64,000 nt of DNA, taken from Magnetococcales bacterium DC0425bin3 (GTDB taxonomy: Bacteria > Pseudomonadota > Magnetococcia > Magnetococcales > DC0425bin3). Numbering within the stretch: the first letter of the stretch is position 1; the number at the start of each line of letters is the position of its first letter. Positions 40,776 through 51,700 of the stretch are shown here, one piece after another. The stretch lies in assembly GCA_002753665.1 (NCBI GenBank), contig PEAP01000001.1:37695-101694 (forward strand), read 5' to 3'. The notes beneath the pieces were generated by a model. The model saw only the letters and a program-made list of their open reading frames with translations, was not told the origin of the DNA and did not search any database. Made by a program: the position numbers and the translations under genes.

Positions 40776-41786
40776 TCAAGGTCCAGGGCGACGGGCAATG
40801 ACGATGAAGAACCCTCCCTCGTCCGCCCCGGTCAGGGCCTGGCCGGCCTCGACCAGGAACCGTTCGATGGCCGAACCGGGTTCCTCGTCCGCAAACAGGT
40901 TCTCGTTCTCCAGAAACGGCTGGAAGGGAACGGTCTTGGGGATGCTCTTGACGAAGCTGAACCCCAGTGCTTCCACCCAGCCCAGCACCTGACCGATGGT
41001 ATGTTTGGACTCGTGGGGATTCTTGTACTGGTCCATGAACCAGGCGCGCCGTTTGGCTTGGCTCAGGCGCGGGTTCACGTTGTGCCGGTCGAGGAACTTG
41101 AAGCGGTCGCCGGTAAGATGAAACAGTCGCCGCCGCAAATCGGTGTAGATTCGCCCATATTTGTGGTAGAGGCCGACGATCAGATGGCCTCCGGGTTTCA
41201 CCAGGCCGGCGATGGTGCGGTAGGCCAGAAACGGGTCCGCGGTATGATGCAGCACACCGTTGGATATCACCAGATCGAAGCTGGCCGGACGCAAGCAGGG
41301 CCGAAACAGATTCATCTGGCAGAAAAAGGCGCCGTCCAGGCCGTGGCGGCGCCGGAAGTCGTTGGCCAGGGTGAGGGAGTTGAGGCAGATATCGGTCCCC
41401 AGCACGGTGCGGTTGGCCACGGACAGGAAATTGGTCAGCTGGCCGGTGCCGCAGCCACACTCCAGAATCAATGCCCCCACCGGCACCTGGTCGTCCAACA
41501 GCTTGGCGAAAAATCCACGCCGGGCCTTTTCGATCAGGGAGCTGACATCGTCGAAACCGTCATAGTCGGGAAACGGAGTTGCCTCGTAGAAGGCCTTGAT
41601 CCGGTCCGTGACATCCAGCCGGTCACCCTCCCATTCATTGGGCCAGAACAGCCGGGGCATGCCATCTTCCGGCACCGGGTATTCCTGCCGACAGCCGGAA
41701 CAATGCAATGGGCCACCGGTACGGGCCAATCCACCCCCGCACCTGGGGCAGCGGAACAACGCCAAGTGACCGTCCAACAGGCTCAT
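40776..41786 (-). CDS. Class I SAM methyltransferase with N-terminal Trm112-like zinc ribbon
   Basis: 336 residues. The N-terminal 45 residues form a zinc ribbon (FRCPRCGGGLARTGGPLHCSGCRQEYPV). The methyltransferase core follows, with ALILECGCGTGQLTNFLSVA as SAM loop, then VLGTDICLNSLTLANDF, FDLVISNGVLHHTADPFLAYRTIAGLVKPGGHLIVGLYHKYGR. The type is common in glycan and secondary-metabolite loci, where it methylates sugars or small molecules. The ATG overlaps the upstream SGNH gene stop by 4 nt. Substrate unknown. Confidence 0.82.
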   Translation of the reverse strand: MSLLDGHLALFRCPRCGGGLARTGGPLHCSGCRQEYPVPEDGMPRLFWPNEWEGDRLDVTDRIKAFYEATPFPDYDGFDDVSSLIEKARRGFFAKLLDDQVPVGALILECGCGTGQLTNFLSVANRTVLGTDICLNSLTLANDFRRRHGLDGAFFCQMNLFRPCLRPASFDLVISNGVLHHTADPFLAYRTIAGLVKPGGHLIVGLYHKYGRIYTDLRRRLFHLTGDRFKFLDRHNVNPRLSQAKRRAWFMDQYKNPHESKHTIGQVLGWVEALGFSFVKSIPKTVPFQPFLENENLFADEEPGSAIERFLVEAGQALTGADEGGFFIVIARRPGP

Positions 41787-42970
41787 GGTGTTCCTCCCCC
41801 GCTGACGGCGGCCGGGTTTTTCCGCAGGCCATCGGCCACCAGGGGGGCGAGCTGGGTCAGGACGATATCCGCCACCCGTCGGGTGCCCGCGGTGTTGAAA
41901 TGGTAATTGTCGTAGAAATACTCACTGCTGTGGGGCAGCTCCCGGGCCAGGTCGATCACTGGAACCCGCTGGCGGGATCCGAATTCCCGCACCGCGTCGT
42001 TGTAGGCGTCCAGCACCCGCCATTTGAGGCAGCCGTTGATGCCGCCCTGGGCCATGGACCCCAGATCCACACCAGTCAGCGGATCCTTCCCGCAACCGAA
42101 CAGGGCCGGCTGGGTCATGAAAACCGGCTGGATGCCCTGCCGGCGGGTCAAGGTCAGCAGGTGGGCCAGCCGTTCCCGAAGGGGGGCTAGGTACTCTTCA
42201 TGGCGGGCGATGTAGCGACGCTGCTGTTCTGGGCCGATTTCCGGTCCCCGGGGCGCCCGGGTGACATCCACCGGCTGATGGGCCAGCCCCATGTGCCGGT
42301 CCCGGTAACCCCGGAAGAGATTGATGCCCAGGCTCACCAGATCGCTGTGATCGGCTACCTTGAACAGCAAGGACTTCAGCAGGATAGCCCAGTCGATGTC
42401 CTCTCCGGTCTGGAAACGGGGATCGATCATCAGGCGGGCCCGCAGATCCCTGCGACCCACCTCGTTGGCGCCGATGAAGAACAGGATCAGGTTGGGAACC
42501 GTGTGCTGGAGTTCGGGTTGGATGTCCCGCAGGACGTAGTCCCGCAACAGGATCAGGTGACCGAACGTGGAGTGACCGTCCAGGCCTGCATTGTTGAGCC
42601 AGATGCGGTCGGCAAATTTTTGATTCAACCCCGCGGCCACCAGGTCCGGCCAGGTCTTGCCATCGGAGATGTAATAGGACTCGGTGGTGCTGCCCCCCAC
42701 GGTGAGGATGCGATACCTGTCCGGCAGGTCGGCCGGCGGATCGGGTCCCCGGAAGCCCAGACTGTTCTTGCGATGCACGATCACCGGATCCAGGCCAGGG
42801 ATGCCCTGGCGATTATGGATTTCCTGCACCAGATTGGTGCGCAGGCGGATGGTATCGCCCATCACGCGGATGTCGTTGGAATAGAACAGGGAGACGAACA
42901 ACTCGGCCAGGGCCAGGCTGACCAGGATGCCCGTCAGGGCAGCCAGGACATTCTTTTGCCGTTCGGTCAT
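41783..42970 (-). CDS. Membrane-anchored SGNH/GDSL-type hydrolase
   Basis: 395 residues. An N-terminal helix (VLAALTGILVSLALAELFVSLFY) acts as anchor or signal. The SGNH blocks are RILTVGGSTTESYYISDG (nucleophile Ser in GGST), NNAGLDGHSTFGHL, LILFFIGANEVGRRD (block III, GxN) and YFYDNYHFNTAGTRRVADI (DxxH). The family includes O-acetyl esterases and acetyltransferase partners acting on polysaccharides. It lies 18 bp downstream of the tkt stop and is coupled to the methyltransferase, suggesting glycan decoration in the periplasm. Confidence 0.8.
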   Translation of the reverse strand: MTERQKNVLAALTGILVSLALAELFVSLFYSNDIRVMGDTIRLRTNLVQEIHNRQGIPGLDPVIVHRKNSLGFRGPDPPADLPDRYRILTVGGSTTESYYISDGKTWPDLVAAGLNQKFADRIWLNNAGLDGHSTFGHLILLRDYVLRDIQPELQHTVPNLILFFIGANEVGRRDLRARLMIDPRFQTGEDIDWAILLKSLLFKVADHSDLVSLGINLFRGYRDRHMGLAHQPVDVTRAPRGPEIGPEQQRRYIARHEEYLAPLRERLAHLLTLTRRQGIQPVFMTQPALFGCGKDPLTGVDLGSMAQGGINGCLKWRVLDAYNDAVREFGSRQRVPVIDLARELPHSSEYFYDNYHFNTAGTRRVADIVLTQLAPLVADGLRKNPAAVSGGGTP

Positions 42971-42988
42971 GGCCGGGACCGCACCGGA

Positions 42989-44986
42989 TCAGAGCCAGGC
43001 GGGAATGGGGAACGGCCCCCGGTTGCGCTGGAGCAGATCCCGGGCCCTTTGCAGGATATTGTCCACCGTGAAACCGAAATGGACCAGGGCCTTGTCGCAG
43101 GGTGCGGAGATGCCGAACTGTTCGATGCAGATCATGTCCCCATAGGGCCCGACCCAGCGCCGCCAGCCGAAACTGGCCCCGGCCTCGATGGCCAGACGGT
43201 TGACGATGGTGGGGGGCAGCACCTGGTTGCGGTAGTCATCCGGCTGTTCGGCGAACAGCTCCCAGGAAGGCATGGAAATCACCCGGGCGGCGATGCCCTG
43301 TTTCAAGAGTTCCTTCTGGGCCTTGAGGGCCAGATAAACCTCGCCGCCGGTGGAAATGAGGAGGATTTCCGGCGTGCCGTCGCAGTCGGCCAGCACATAG
43401 GCGCCCCGATGGATCAGGTCCGGCTGGGTCTCCTCCAGCACCGGCAGGCCCTGCCGGGAGAGAATCAACGCGACGGGCCGCTTGTTCTTGATGATCACCC
43501 GCCAGGCGCCGACGGTCTCCCGGGCATCGGCGGGACGCAGGACGGTCAGCTTGGGAATCAGCCGCAGGGAGGCAATATGTTCGACGGGTTGATGGGTGGG
43601 CCCGTCCTCCCCCACGGCCACGCTGTCATGGCTGAAGACATAGATGACATGCAAGCGCATGAGGGCCGACATGCGCACGGCCGGGCGCATGTAGTCGGAG
43701 AAGACCAGAAAGGTGCCGCAATAGGGAATCCAGCCGCCATGCAGGGCCATGCCGTTGACGATGGCCCCCATGGCATGTTCCCGCACCCCGAAGTGGATGT
43801 TGCGCCCCTTCTCTCCCTTGACCAGGGTATTGACCGAGGCCCCCAGATCCGCCGAGCCGCCATGGAAGCAGGGCAACAGGGGGGCCAGGGTGTTGATGCA
43901 GTCCCCGGAAGCCTTGCGGGTGGCCACCTGGCCCTTGAAGGTCAGTTCCTGGAGCTTCTTCTCCCACACGTCCGGCAATATCCCGCCGATCTGGCGTTCG
44001 AAGCGTTTGATTTCCTCCGGGTACCGGGAACGGTAGGCCTCCACCAGCGCCTCCCACTCCTCCTGGGCCTCCTGACCAATCTGGAGCAGACGGGCGAAAT
44101 GGTTGCGAACCTGTTCTGGAACATGGAACGGCTCGGCGGGCCAGTCGTAGTGCTGTCTGGTCTTGGCCAGGGCATCGGCTCCCAGGGGGGCGCCATGCAC
44201 GTCAGGGCTGCCGGCCAGGGGGGTGCCATGGCCGATGACGGTGCTGACGATGATCAGGGAGGGCCGTTCGGCATCGCCCTGGGCCAGCCGGATCGCCGCT
44301 TCGATGGCGTCCAGGTCCTCGCCGTCATCCACCTTCAACACCTGCCATTCGCAGGCCTCGAAATGGGCCACCACGTCCTCGGTGAAGGTCTGGCCGGTGG
44401 GACCGTCGATGGAGACGCCATTGGAGTCGTACAGGTAGATCAGCTTGCCCAGGCAGAGGTGCCCGGCCAGGGAGGAAGCCTCGGAGCTGATGCCTTCCAT
44501 CAGGTCGCCGTCGGAGCAGATCACATAGGTGTAATGATCCACCAGTGGCAAGAATTCCCCGTGGTTGAAGCTCTCCGCCAGGCTGCGTTCGGCCAGGGCC
44601 ATGCCCACCCCGTTGGCGAACCCCTGACCCAGCAGGCCGGTGGTGGTCTCCACCCCCGGGGTCATGCCGAATTCGGGATGTCCGGGCGTGCGGCTGCCCA
44701 GTTGGCGAAAATTCTTCAGTTCCTCCAGGGTCAGCCCGTAGCCGGAGAGATGCAGCAGGGCATAGAGCATGGAAGAGGCATGGCCAGAAGACAGGATGAA
44801 CCGATCCCGGTTGAACCAGGTCGGGTCGGCCGGGTTGTGTCGCATGATCCGGGTCCACAGGACATAGGCCATGGGGGAGGCCCCCATCGGCATGCCGGGA
44901 TGGCCCGACTTGGCCCGCTCCACCATGTCCGCGGCCAGCATGCGGACGGTGTTGACGCTCAGTCGGTCCAACGTGTCGTTTTTCAT
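42989..44986 (-). CDS. tkt: Transketolase
   Basis: 665 residues, normal length. ThDP enzyme transferring two-carbon ketol units in the pentose phosphate/Calvin pathways. Landmarks are [40 protein letters not shown], the ThDP motif [20 protein letters not shown] ending in [20 protein letters not shown] [16 protein letters not shown], and [23 protein letters not shown]. Start at 44986 (MKNDTLDRL), where homology begins; the ribosome site is weak. Whether it belongs functionally with the glycan genes downstream is unclear. Confidence 0.95.
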   Translation of the reverse strand: MKNDTLDRLSVNTVRMLAADMVERAKSGHPGMPMGASPMAYVLWTRIMRHNPADPTWFNRDRFILSSGHASSMLYALLHLSGYGLTLEELKNFRQLGSRTPGHPEFGMTPGVETTTGLLGQGFANGVGMALAERSLAESFNHGEFLPLVDHYTYVICSDGDLMEGISSEASSLAGHLCLGKLIYLYDSNGVSIDGPTGQTFTEDVVAHFEACEWQVLKVDDGEDLDAIEAAIRLAQGDAERPSLIIVSTVIGHGTPLAGSPDVHGAPLGADALAKTRQHYDWPAEPFHVPEQVRNHFARLLQIGQEAQEEWEALVEAYRSRYPEEIKRFERQIGGILPDVWEKKLQELTFKGQVATRKASGDCINTLAPLLPCFHGGSADLGASVNTLVKGEKGRNIHFGVREHAMGAIVNGMALHGGWIPYCGTFLVFSDYMRPAVRMSALMRLHVIYVFSHDSVAVGEDGPTHQPVEHIASLRLIPKLTVLRPADARETVGAWRVIIKNKRPVALILSRQGLPVLEETQPDLIHRGAYVLADCDGTPEILLISTGGEVYLALKAQKELLKQGIAARVISMPSWELFAEQPDDYRNQVLPPTIVNRLAIEAGASFGWRRWVGPYGDMICIEQFGISAPCDKALVHFGFTVDNILQRARDLLQRNRGPFPIPAWL

Positions 44987-45159
44987 GGTGCTTCTCTGCG
45001 GGTCCACGGAAAAAGCCTGACTCTGCCGGAAAGTCGCCGAAACTCTCCCGCAGAATCGCGAGGGAAACTTAATTAGCACAAAATTCCGTCTTGGGCACGG
45101 CCCCTTCAATAACCTTCACAGGCCTGTGCAATCCATGCATCACAGGGTCTGGCAGCCCC

Positions 45160-46587
45160 TCAGCCGAACAGGGACAGGAACCGCACCAGTCTCTGGGTCC
45201 GAGGCGCGAACAGGGTCGGAGTGTACCAGGCGCCGGCGACGGCCTTGCCGATCTCGCCCCGGGTAGGATAGGGCGCGATGACGGTGGCCATGGCGCCGAT
45301 GCCCAGACCCTGCTGCATGGCCAGAATCCAGGGCTGCAACAACTCCCCCGCCTGGGATCCCACGATGGAGGCTCCCAGGATGCGGCCGCGCTGACCCACC
45401 ACCACCTTGATCAGACCTTCGGTGGCCCCTTCGGCCCGAGCGCGATCGTTTTCGGCAAAGGATTTTCTCAGGACCGTCACCTTCTCGCCCGCCGCCCGGG
45501 CGGCGGCCTCGGCAAGCCCCACATGGGCCAGTTCCGGATCGGTGTAGGTGGTCCAGGGCAGTGCCCGATAATCGACCTTGGTGGGAATCCGGAACAGGGC
45601 ATTGCGCAGGACGATGCCGGCCTGATACCCGGCGGCGTGGGTAAAGAGATAGGGACCGGCCACATCTCCGATGGCGAAGATGCGGCGGTTGCGGGTTCGC
45701 AGCCGGGCGTCCACGGTGATGCCCCGGGAGGTGAAATCCACCTCGGCGGCTTCCAGGTTCAAGGTTTCCAGGTTGGGTCGACGCCCGGCGGCCACCAGCA
45801 GGTGGGATCCCCGCAGGGGTTCCGACTCGCCCCGGCCATTGCCCACCACGACCGCGATCCCCGCGCCGTCCCGTTCCGCCCGCGTCACGGTGACACCCTG
45901 GCGCAGGGTGACACCCTCGGCGGTCAGCCGGTCGGCCACCACGGCGGTCAGTTCCGGATCGTCCCGGGGCAGGATGCGGCCCTGGTCCACCACCGTCACC
46001 GCCGCACCGAGGCGCCGGTGGGCCTGGGCCATCTCCAGGCCGATGGGGCCGCCGCCGATGATCAGCAGATGGGGCAGCGCTGCCCGATTGTCGAACAGGG
46101 TTTCGTTGGTGAAGAACGGCACCTGGTCCAGGCCCGGCACCCGGGGAATCAGGGGCCGGCTGCCGGTGGCGATGACGAAACGGCGGGCGCGGATGGTCAC
46201 ATCCCCGGCGGTCAGCTCCCGGGGACCGACGAACCGTCCCTCGCCCCGGATGACCCGCACCCCCAGTCCCTCGAACCGCTCCACCGAGTCGTGGGGGGCG
46301 ATGGCGGCGATCACCCCATGGACATGGTCATGGACCGCCGCCATGTCCACCTGTGGCTCCCCAACGCTGATGCCGAACTTTTCCGCCTCCCGCACCGTGC
46401 GGGCCGCATGGGCCGCCGCCAGCAAGGCCTTGGAGGGGACGCAGCCGGTGTTGAGGCAGTCGCCGCCCATTCGGTGGCGTTCCACCAGGACGGTTCTGGC
46501 CCCCATCTGGCTGGCACCGGCAGCCACCGAGAGGCCTCCGGAACCGGCCCCGATCACGCACAGGTCGACCTTGATCCGTTCGCTCAT
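45160..46587 (-). CDS. FAD/NAD(P) disulfide oxidoreductase, mercuric-reductase-like
   Basis: 475 residues of the class I pyridine-nucleotide-disulfide oxidoreductases. FAD loop VIGAGSGGLSVAAGASQMGA; redox disulfide GGDCLNTGCVPSKALL; NAD loop LLIIGGGPIGLEMAQAH; second FAD motif RIFAIGDVAGPYLFTHAAGYQ; dimerisation domain from about 335. The C-terminus reads FAPRTQRLVRFLSLFG and lacks both the HAHPT-type catalytic His-Glu of lipoamide dehydrogenase and the vicinal cysteines of true MerA. It sits next to arsS on the same strand (25-bp gap), a pairing that suggests a role in arsenic metabolism. Substrate not established. Confidence 0.82.
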   Translation of the reverse strand: MSERIKVDLCVIGAGSGGLSVAAGASQMGARTVLVERHRMGGDCLNTGCVPSKALLAAAHAARTVREAEKFGISVGEPQVDMAAVHDHVHGVIAAIAPHDSVERFEGLGVRVIRGEGRFVGPRELTAGDVTIRARRFVIATGSRPLIPRVPGLDQVPFFTNETLFDNRAALPHLLIIGGGPIGLEMAQAHRRLGAAVTVVDQGRILPRDDPELTAVVADRLTAEGVTLRQGVTVTRAERDGAGIAVVVGNGRGESEPLRGSHLLVAAGRRPNLETLNLEAAEVDFTSRGITVDARLRTRNRRIFAIGDVAGPYLFTHAAGYQAGIVLRNALFRIPTKVDYRALPWTTYTDPELAHVGLAEAAARAAGEKVTVLRKSFAENDRARAEGATEGLIKVVVGQRGRILGASIVGSQAGELLQPWILAMQQGLGIGAMATVIAPYPTRGEIGKAVAGAWYTPTLFAPRTQRLVRFLSLFG

Positions 46588-46612
46588 CGGTTGTCCCTTT
46601 CAGGTCCGGTCG

Positions 46613-47572
46613 TCATGCCAGCGCCCCGGAGCAGGAGGAGCCGCGGCCGGCGGTACAGCCCAGACAGTGCTTTCCGGTGACGATGGGCCGCCCCACCAGC
46701 CGTCCCGGATCGCAGGCCTGAATGTGGGCCGGGGGGGCCAGAGTCAACCCCAGGGCCAGGTTGAAGTCACAATCGAACAGAGTTCCGTCCCAGGCCACGC
46801 TGATCTGCTCCCGGCACATCAACCCCTCCAGGGTGCCGGGATTGAAGGACTGCTCCAGCATGCGCCAATAATCGGCTTCGAGCCCCCGATTGCGCAGGTC
46901 GGCCCGAAAGCGTCCGATGGGCATGTTGACGATGGTCAACAGCCGGGTGAAAATCAGACCGAAGCGGGTCTGCAGCTCACGCCGATAATCCTGCTCCAGC
47001 CGTTCCTGGTCCGGGGGCAGGCTGGCGCCGCCGGGATTGTAGACCAGATTGAGGGGCAGATCGTCCCGCAGACCGTAGCCCAACTGGTTGAGCCGGCGCA
47101 GGGCGGCGATGGCTTGCCGGTAGGAGCCAGCCCCCCGCTGGGCATCCACGTTCTGTTCCAGATAACAGGGCAGGGAACCCACCAGTTGGACCCGGTGGTC
47201 CCGGAAGAATTCCCCCAGACCCGCCGCCTCCGGCTCCCCATGCACCGCCAGATTGGTGCGCACCTGGACAGTCGCCCCCTGCCCGGTCAGGGCGGTGATG
47301 AATTCCCGCAGATGGGGATTCAGCTCCGGGGCGCCACCGGTCAGATCCACCCGCCGGCAGCCGCTGCGGGTCACCAGCGCCAGCACCTGCTCCATGGTAG
47401 CCCAGGACATGCTCTCCCGCCGCCTGGGAGAAGCGCCAACATGGCAATGGTGGCATTCCAGATTGCAGCGCAGGCCCAGGTTGACCTGGATGGTCACCAC
47501 CGAGTGACTGACCAGGTCCGGGGAGCCGGTCCACTGGGCCACATGGCTGCTGAACTCGTTGCAAGCTTCCAT
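46613..47572 (-). CDS. arsS: Arsenosugar biosynthesis radical SAM protein ArsS-like
   Basis: 319 residues. Radical-SAM cluster motif GLRCNLECHHCHVGASP (CxxxCxxC). The GGAPELNP segment follows, then NLAVHGEP, GSLPCYLEQNVDAQRG and VYNPGGASLPP, all diagnostic of the radical SAM/Cys-rich family. The C-terminal auxiliary cysteines are CREQISVAWDGTLFDCDFN and GKHCLGCTAGRGSSCSGALA. The family transfers the adenosyl group to dimethylarsinous acid in arsenosugar formation. Start at 47572 with an adjacent AAGGGAAGAGACC site. No arsM is seen in the window. Confidence 0.88.
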   Translation of the reverse strand: MEACNEFSSHVAQWTGSPDLVSHSVVTIQVNLGLRCNLECHHCHVGASPRRRESMSWATMEQVLALVTRSGCRRVDLTGGAPELNPHLREFITALTGQGATVQVRTNLAVHGEPEAAGLGEFFRDHRVQLVGSLPCYLEQNVDAQRGAGSYRQAIAALRRLNQLGYGLRDDLPLNLVYNPGGASLPPDQERLEQDYRRELQTRFGLIFTRLLTIVNMPIGRFRADLRNRGLEADYWRMLEQSFNPGTLEGLMCREQISVAWDGTLFDCDFNLALGLTLAPPAHIQACDPGRLVGRPIVTGKHCLGCTAGRGSSCSGALA

Positions 47573-47754
47573 GGTCTCTTCCCTTCCAATCCATGGCTCT
47601 TAAAAAACATTAAAAAAACAATATATTAATATGAATTCTGCTTTTGTGCGCTGCAATCATACGGCGGCGGATCCGGGAAAGGAATGCTTCCCGGCTATTA
47701 TTTTTTTGCATGGTTCTTGCGAGAGGTCTGACATGGGCTTATGCAATGGCTCTT

Positions 47755-47806
47755 ACCGTGGAAGTCGCGTTGCGACTTCCATCCCCATCCATCTAAAGTT
47801 ACACGG
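47755..47806 (-). repeat. Palindromic repeat, short copy upstream of a radical SAM gene
   Basis: In minus orientation: AACTTTAGATGGATGGGGA then TGGAAGTCG-CAACG-CGACTTCCA and CGGTAAG. The central GGAGGCCTCC hairpin is missing, but the second hairpin is a perfect 9-bp stem. This copy lies in the divergent arsS / radical-SAM gap, unlike the others, which follow genes. Confidence 0.65.
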
Positions 47807-47836
47807 TTGTCACCATCCAGAGGGACTCTTCAGGCC

Positions 47837-48724
47837 ATGGATTGCATGGTTGACGAATCGCAGGGACCGCCCTCCGCCCCCGCATCCGGTTGGATTATCT
47901 CCAAGATGAACGTGGAGGTGGTCCGGGGTTGCCAGTTGGCCTGTGTGGGCTGTCCCAACGCGGTCCTCAAGCCCAAGGTGCGGTGCATGGAAGTGGCGGA
48001 TTTCGTCCGCTATATGGCCAACGTGGACGTGGTGCGGGTGGCCAATTTGCGCCTGTATGCCTTCGGCGATCCCCTGCTGCACCCCCATCTGTCGGACATT
48101 CTGGCCCGCATCCCCATCCTGGGCTTTCAAGTGGAGACCGTGGAGGTGTCCACCAATGCCCAGCATACCCATTGGGACGATCTGACCCGGGCCATGGCCA
48201 CCGGGGTGCTGACCCAGCTGGTGGTCAGTTGCGACGGGGATGGCAGCCCGGAAGACTTCGAACGGCTGCGTCCCCCGGCCCGCTGGGACAAGTTGCTGCG
48301 GTTCCTCCACCAAGCCAGGGAGTTGCGGGACCGGCTCCAACCGGGACTGCGGCTGATGACCCGCACCATCGCCACCGAGCCGGCCCACTGGGAGCGGTGG
48401 CGAACCCTTCTGCGTCCCCTGGGGTGGGAGCCGGAGTTCAGGACCTGGATACCGCTGCCCCAATCGTCCCTCGCCCCCAAGGAGCCATCGGCCGGGGGAC
48501 CCCGGGGCCTTTGCGCCTTCCAGCGCACCGATGATCGTCTCCATGTGGACTGGGACGGCACGGTCCTGCCCTGCTGTGCCCATCCCCGGGCCGGCAACCT
48601 GGGCAACCTGGGCGAGGAACGCTTCACCAGCATCTACCGGGGCGATCGCCGGGCCGGGTTCCTCATGAAAATGCTGCAGAGCCGGGCCACCATGCCCATC
48701 TGCAACGTCTGCGAAGCCTATTGA
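47837..48724 (+). CDS. Radical SAM protein with SPASM-like C-terminus
   Basis: 295 residues. The cluster motif is VVRGCQLACVGCPNAVLKPK (CxxxCxxC), followed by LRLYAFGDPLLHPHLSDILAR and VEVSTNAQHTHWDDL, as in SPASM-type radical SAM enzymes. The C-terminal part has CAFQRTDDRLHVDWDGTVLPCCAHP and PICNVCEAY, candidate auxiliary cluster ligands. First gene of a three-gene rightward operon with the ligase-carrier-SGNH fusion (4-nt gap) and a CmcI-like gene. Start at ATG 47837; an ATG three codons later is possible. Substrate unknown; a product tethered to the carrier domain is conceivable. Confidence 0.8.
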   Translation: MDCMVDESQGPPSAPASGWIISKMNVEVVRGCQLACVGCPNAVLKPKVRCMEVADFVRYMANVDVVRVANLRLYAFGDPLLHPHLSDILARIPILGFQVETVEVSTNAQHTHWDDLTRAMATGVLTQLVVSCDGDGSPEDFERLRPPARWDKLLRFLHQARELRDRLQPGLRLMTRTIATEPAHWERWRTLLRPLGWEPEFRTWIPLPQSSLAPKEPSAGGPRGLCAFQRTDDRLHVDWDGTVLPCCAHPRAGNLGNLGEERFTSIYRGDRRAGFLMKMLQSRATMPICNVCEAY

Positions 48725-48728
48725 TCCC

Positions 48729-51700
48729 GTGCGGCCCTCCCCCATGGCACTGGCCAAATGGCCGCTATCCGGTACACCGATCGTGGAGGACTCCATTCCC
48801 CGACGGCTGCGGCGGCTGGCGGCCATGGCAGGAGCGGATCCCTTGCTCACCCTGCTGTTTCCGGACCAGCCACCCCGGAGCTTCACCTTCGGGGAGTTGC
48901 TGACTCTGGCCGATGGCTGGGCCGGGCGGTTCCAGACCGCCGGCCTGCAGCCCGGAGACGGGGTGGTGGTGATCCTGCAACATGGACCGGATCTGTATGC
49001 CGCCTACCTGGGGGCCCTGCTGGGAGGCTGGGTGCCGGCCCAGTTCGCCCCGCCGTCGGCCAAATTTGCCCATGGAGACTATTGTTCCGCCATCGTCACC
49101 CTGCTCACCAACGCCCGGGCAGCAGCCCTGGTGACCTCTCCGGCCCTGGCCGGGCGTCTGGCGGGGATCGGGGAGCGGGTGCCCACCCTGCGACAGGTCT
49201 GCACCGCGCCGGAGTCCGCTGCCCCTTCCACTCCCCTGGCGGTGCCGAAAGATCCCCGGCGTCCGGTGCTGATGCAATTCACCTCGGGCACCACCGGTCT
49301 CAAGAAGGGCATGGTCCTGTCCGAGGCCGCGGTCCTCTGGCAGGTGGACCGTTATGCCCGGGCCATCGGCCTGGGACCCCACGACCGCATCGTCAGTTGG
49401 CTGCCCCTGTATCACGACATGGGCCTGCTGGCCTGTTTCTTCCTGCCCCTGCTGACCGGCACCCCCCTGGTGGCCCTCTCCCCGTTCGACTGGGTGGCGG
49501 ATCCGGCCCGGCTGCTGCAGGCGGTCAGCCACTACCGAGGCACCCTCACCTGGATGCCCAACTTCGCCTTCGCCCTGCTGGCCGACCGGGTCACGGACGA
49601 CCGTCTGACTGGGATCGACCTGTCCTGCTGGCGGGGGGTCATCAATTGTTCGGAACCGGTGCGTCCCGGGAACATGGCGGATTTCCAGAAACGTTTCAGC
49701 CCGTTCGGGTTGCAGGACACCGCCCTGGGGGTCAGCTACGCCATGGCGGAGAACACCTTTGCCGTCACCTCGGGCGGGGTGGGACGATCCCTGGTATTGC
49801 ACACCCTCGACCAGGATTGCCTCGCCCGGGAGGGGCGGGCCGTACCCCATCCCCAGGGACGCCGGGTGGCCAGCTCGGGACGGCCCCTGCCGGACACCCG
49901 GATCAGCATTCTGGATGACCGGGGCAATCCTCTGCCCGACGGCCATCTGGGCGAGATCGGCATCCACAGCCCCGGCCTGTTCGACGGCTACCTCGGCACG
50001 GCCGGGACCACCGACGCATTCCTGCCCAACGGTCTGTTCCGCACCGGCGATCTGGGCTACCTGGAGCAGGGGGAACTATTCGTCCTGGGGCGCAGGCAGG
50101 ACACCCTCATCATCGGCGGCGCCAATCTTTTTCCCCAGGACATCGAGGCCCTGGCGGATGGGGTACCCGGGGTGGTGCCAGGACGGACGGCGGCCTTCGG
50201 CATCGACGATGACGCACTGGGCACCCAGGCCCTGGTGGTGCTGGCCGAAACCCGGGAACAGGATCCCAAGCGCCGGCGGTCGATCCGCCAGGCCCTGTTC
50301 GAACGGATCACGGCCGGGTCGGAGGCCACCCCCCGGGACGTGCGGGTGCTGGACCATATGATCCTGCGCAAGTCCACCTCGGGCAAGATTTCCAGAAATC
50401 TCAACCGCCAGCGCTATCTGGACGGCGGATTCGGTCCCCTGGTGCCGACGGCCGGGCCGATGGCCGCAGCCGGCGCGACGGCATCCGCCACCACCCTGGA
50501 GGGGGTCATGGCCTGTGTGCGGGAGATCCTCGCCATGGCCCGGCCCGACCTGGTCCGGGAGCTGCAAGCCGACACCCCGCTGTTCTCCAGCGGCCTCATC
50601 GACTCCTTCGCCCGGGTGACCCTGATCACCGGCCTGGAACAGGCCTTCGGGCGCTCCAGGACCCCCGGACTGCTCGCGGCCCTGGAGCGACTGGACACCA
50701 TTCGCGCCCTGGCGGACCATCTGGATGGCGCAGCGCAGGATGCCCAGGCGCCGGCCAACGACGCAGCCGCTCTGCCGCCCGCATTGGCCAGGAAATACCG
50801 TCTCGTCCCCCAGATGGCGGATGCGGAGCGGCAGCCCTACGAATGGACCGCCTATCTCATGCGCCGGGGAGCCGCCCATTATCGTTCGCCCTCCCTGACC
50901 AGCGACGCCTGGGGGTTTCGCACCGTGCTGGGACGGCACGGGCCGGTGACCCTGGAGGCGTTCCACGCCCATCGGGGTCCCCGGGGCCTCGTGCTGGGCA
51001 ACAGCACCGCCTACGGGGTGGGCACCAGCGGCGACCAGGCCGTGCTGGCCAGCCGTTTGAACCGGATGACCGATGCCTTGTGGTTCAATTTCTCCCAGAG
51101 AGCCTCCTCCATGACCCAGGAGCGGCTGGCGGTGGAACTCCATGCCCCCCTGGAGGTGGATCATCTGGTATGGGTGTCGGGGATCAACAACCTGATCGCC
51201 GTGCTGCTGGACGAGGGGGAGCCGACCAACCCGGCCCCGTTCGTGGGGGAACGGTATTTTCTCAAGGTTATGAACCCGGACCGGAATGCCGCTGGAGAAC
51301 ATCCCGATCTGCAGCAGCGTCTCCAGGGGATGGTGCGCACCCTGGACCGGGAGCTGGGGCTGCTGGCCGCCGCCTTCCGGCCCCACGGCACCCGGCTGCT
51401 CTACTGTCTGCAACCGGCCCTGAGCTGGATCGACAAGCCGCTCACGGCAGAAGAGGTGGAACTGGTTGGCCTGTTCGACGGCATGGCTTCCCCCGTGCAG
51501 CGGGCCCATCATCCCGAGCATCTGGCGCCCTGGCGGGCGTTCTATTCCCGGACCCTGGCCACGCTCTGTCGCCGGCATGGCCTGAAGTTCATCGATTGCA
51601 ATCAGGATCCGGCGTTGGCCGGGAATGCCTGGCTGTTCGTGGACCGCACCCATCTGACCGACCAGGGCCATGGGCTCCTGGCGGAGCGGATCGGCCGCTG

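Noticed and set aside
42200..45076. Very long open frame (958 codons) antisense to tkt and the SGNH gene, and similar ones at 1209-3671 and 28768-31533
   Set aside because: Antisense open frames of this size are expected in very GC-rich genes. The translations are low-complexity (Gln/Gly/His/Pro-rich), have no domains, and the opposite strand holds clear conserved genes.
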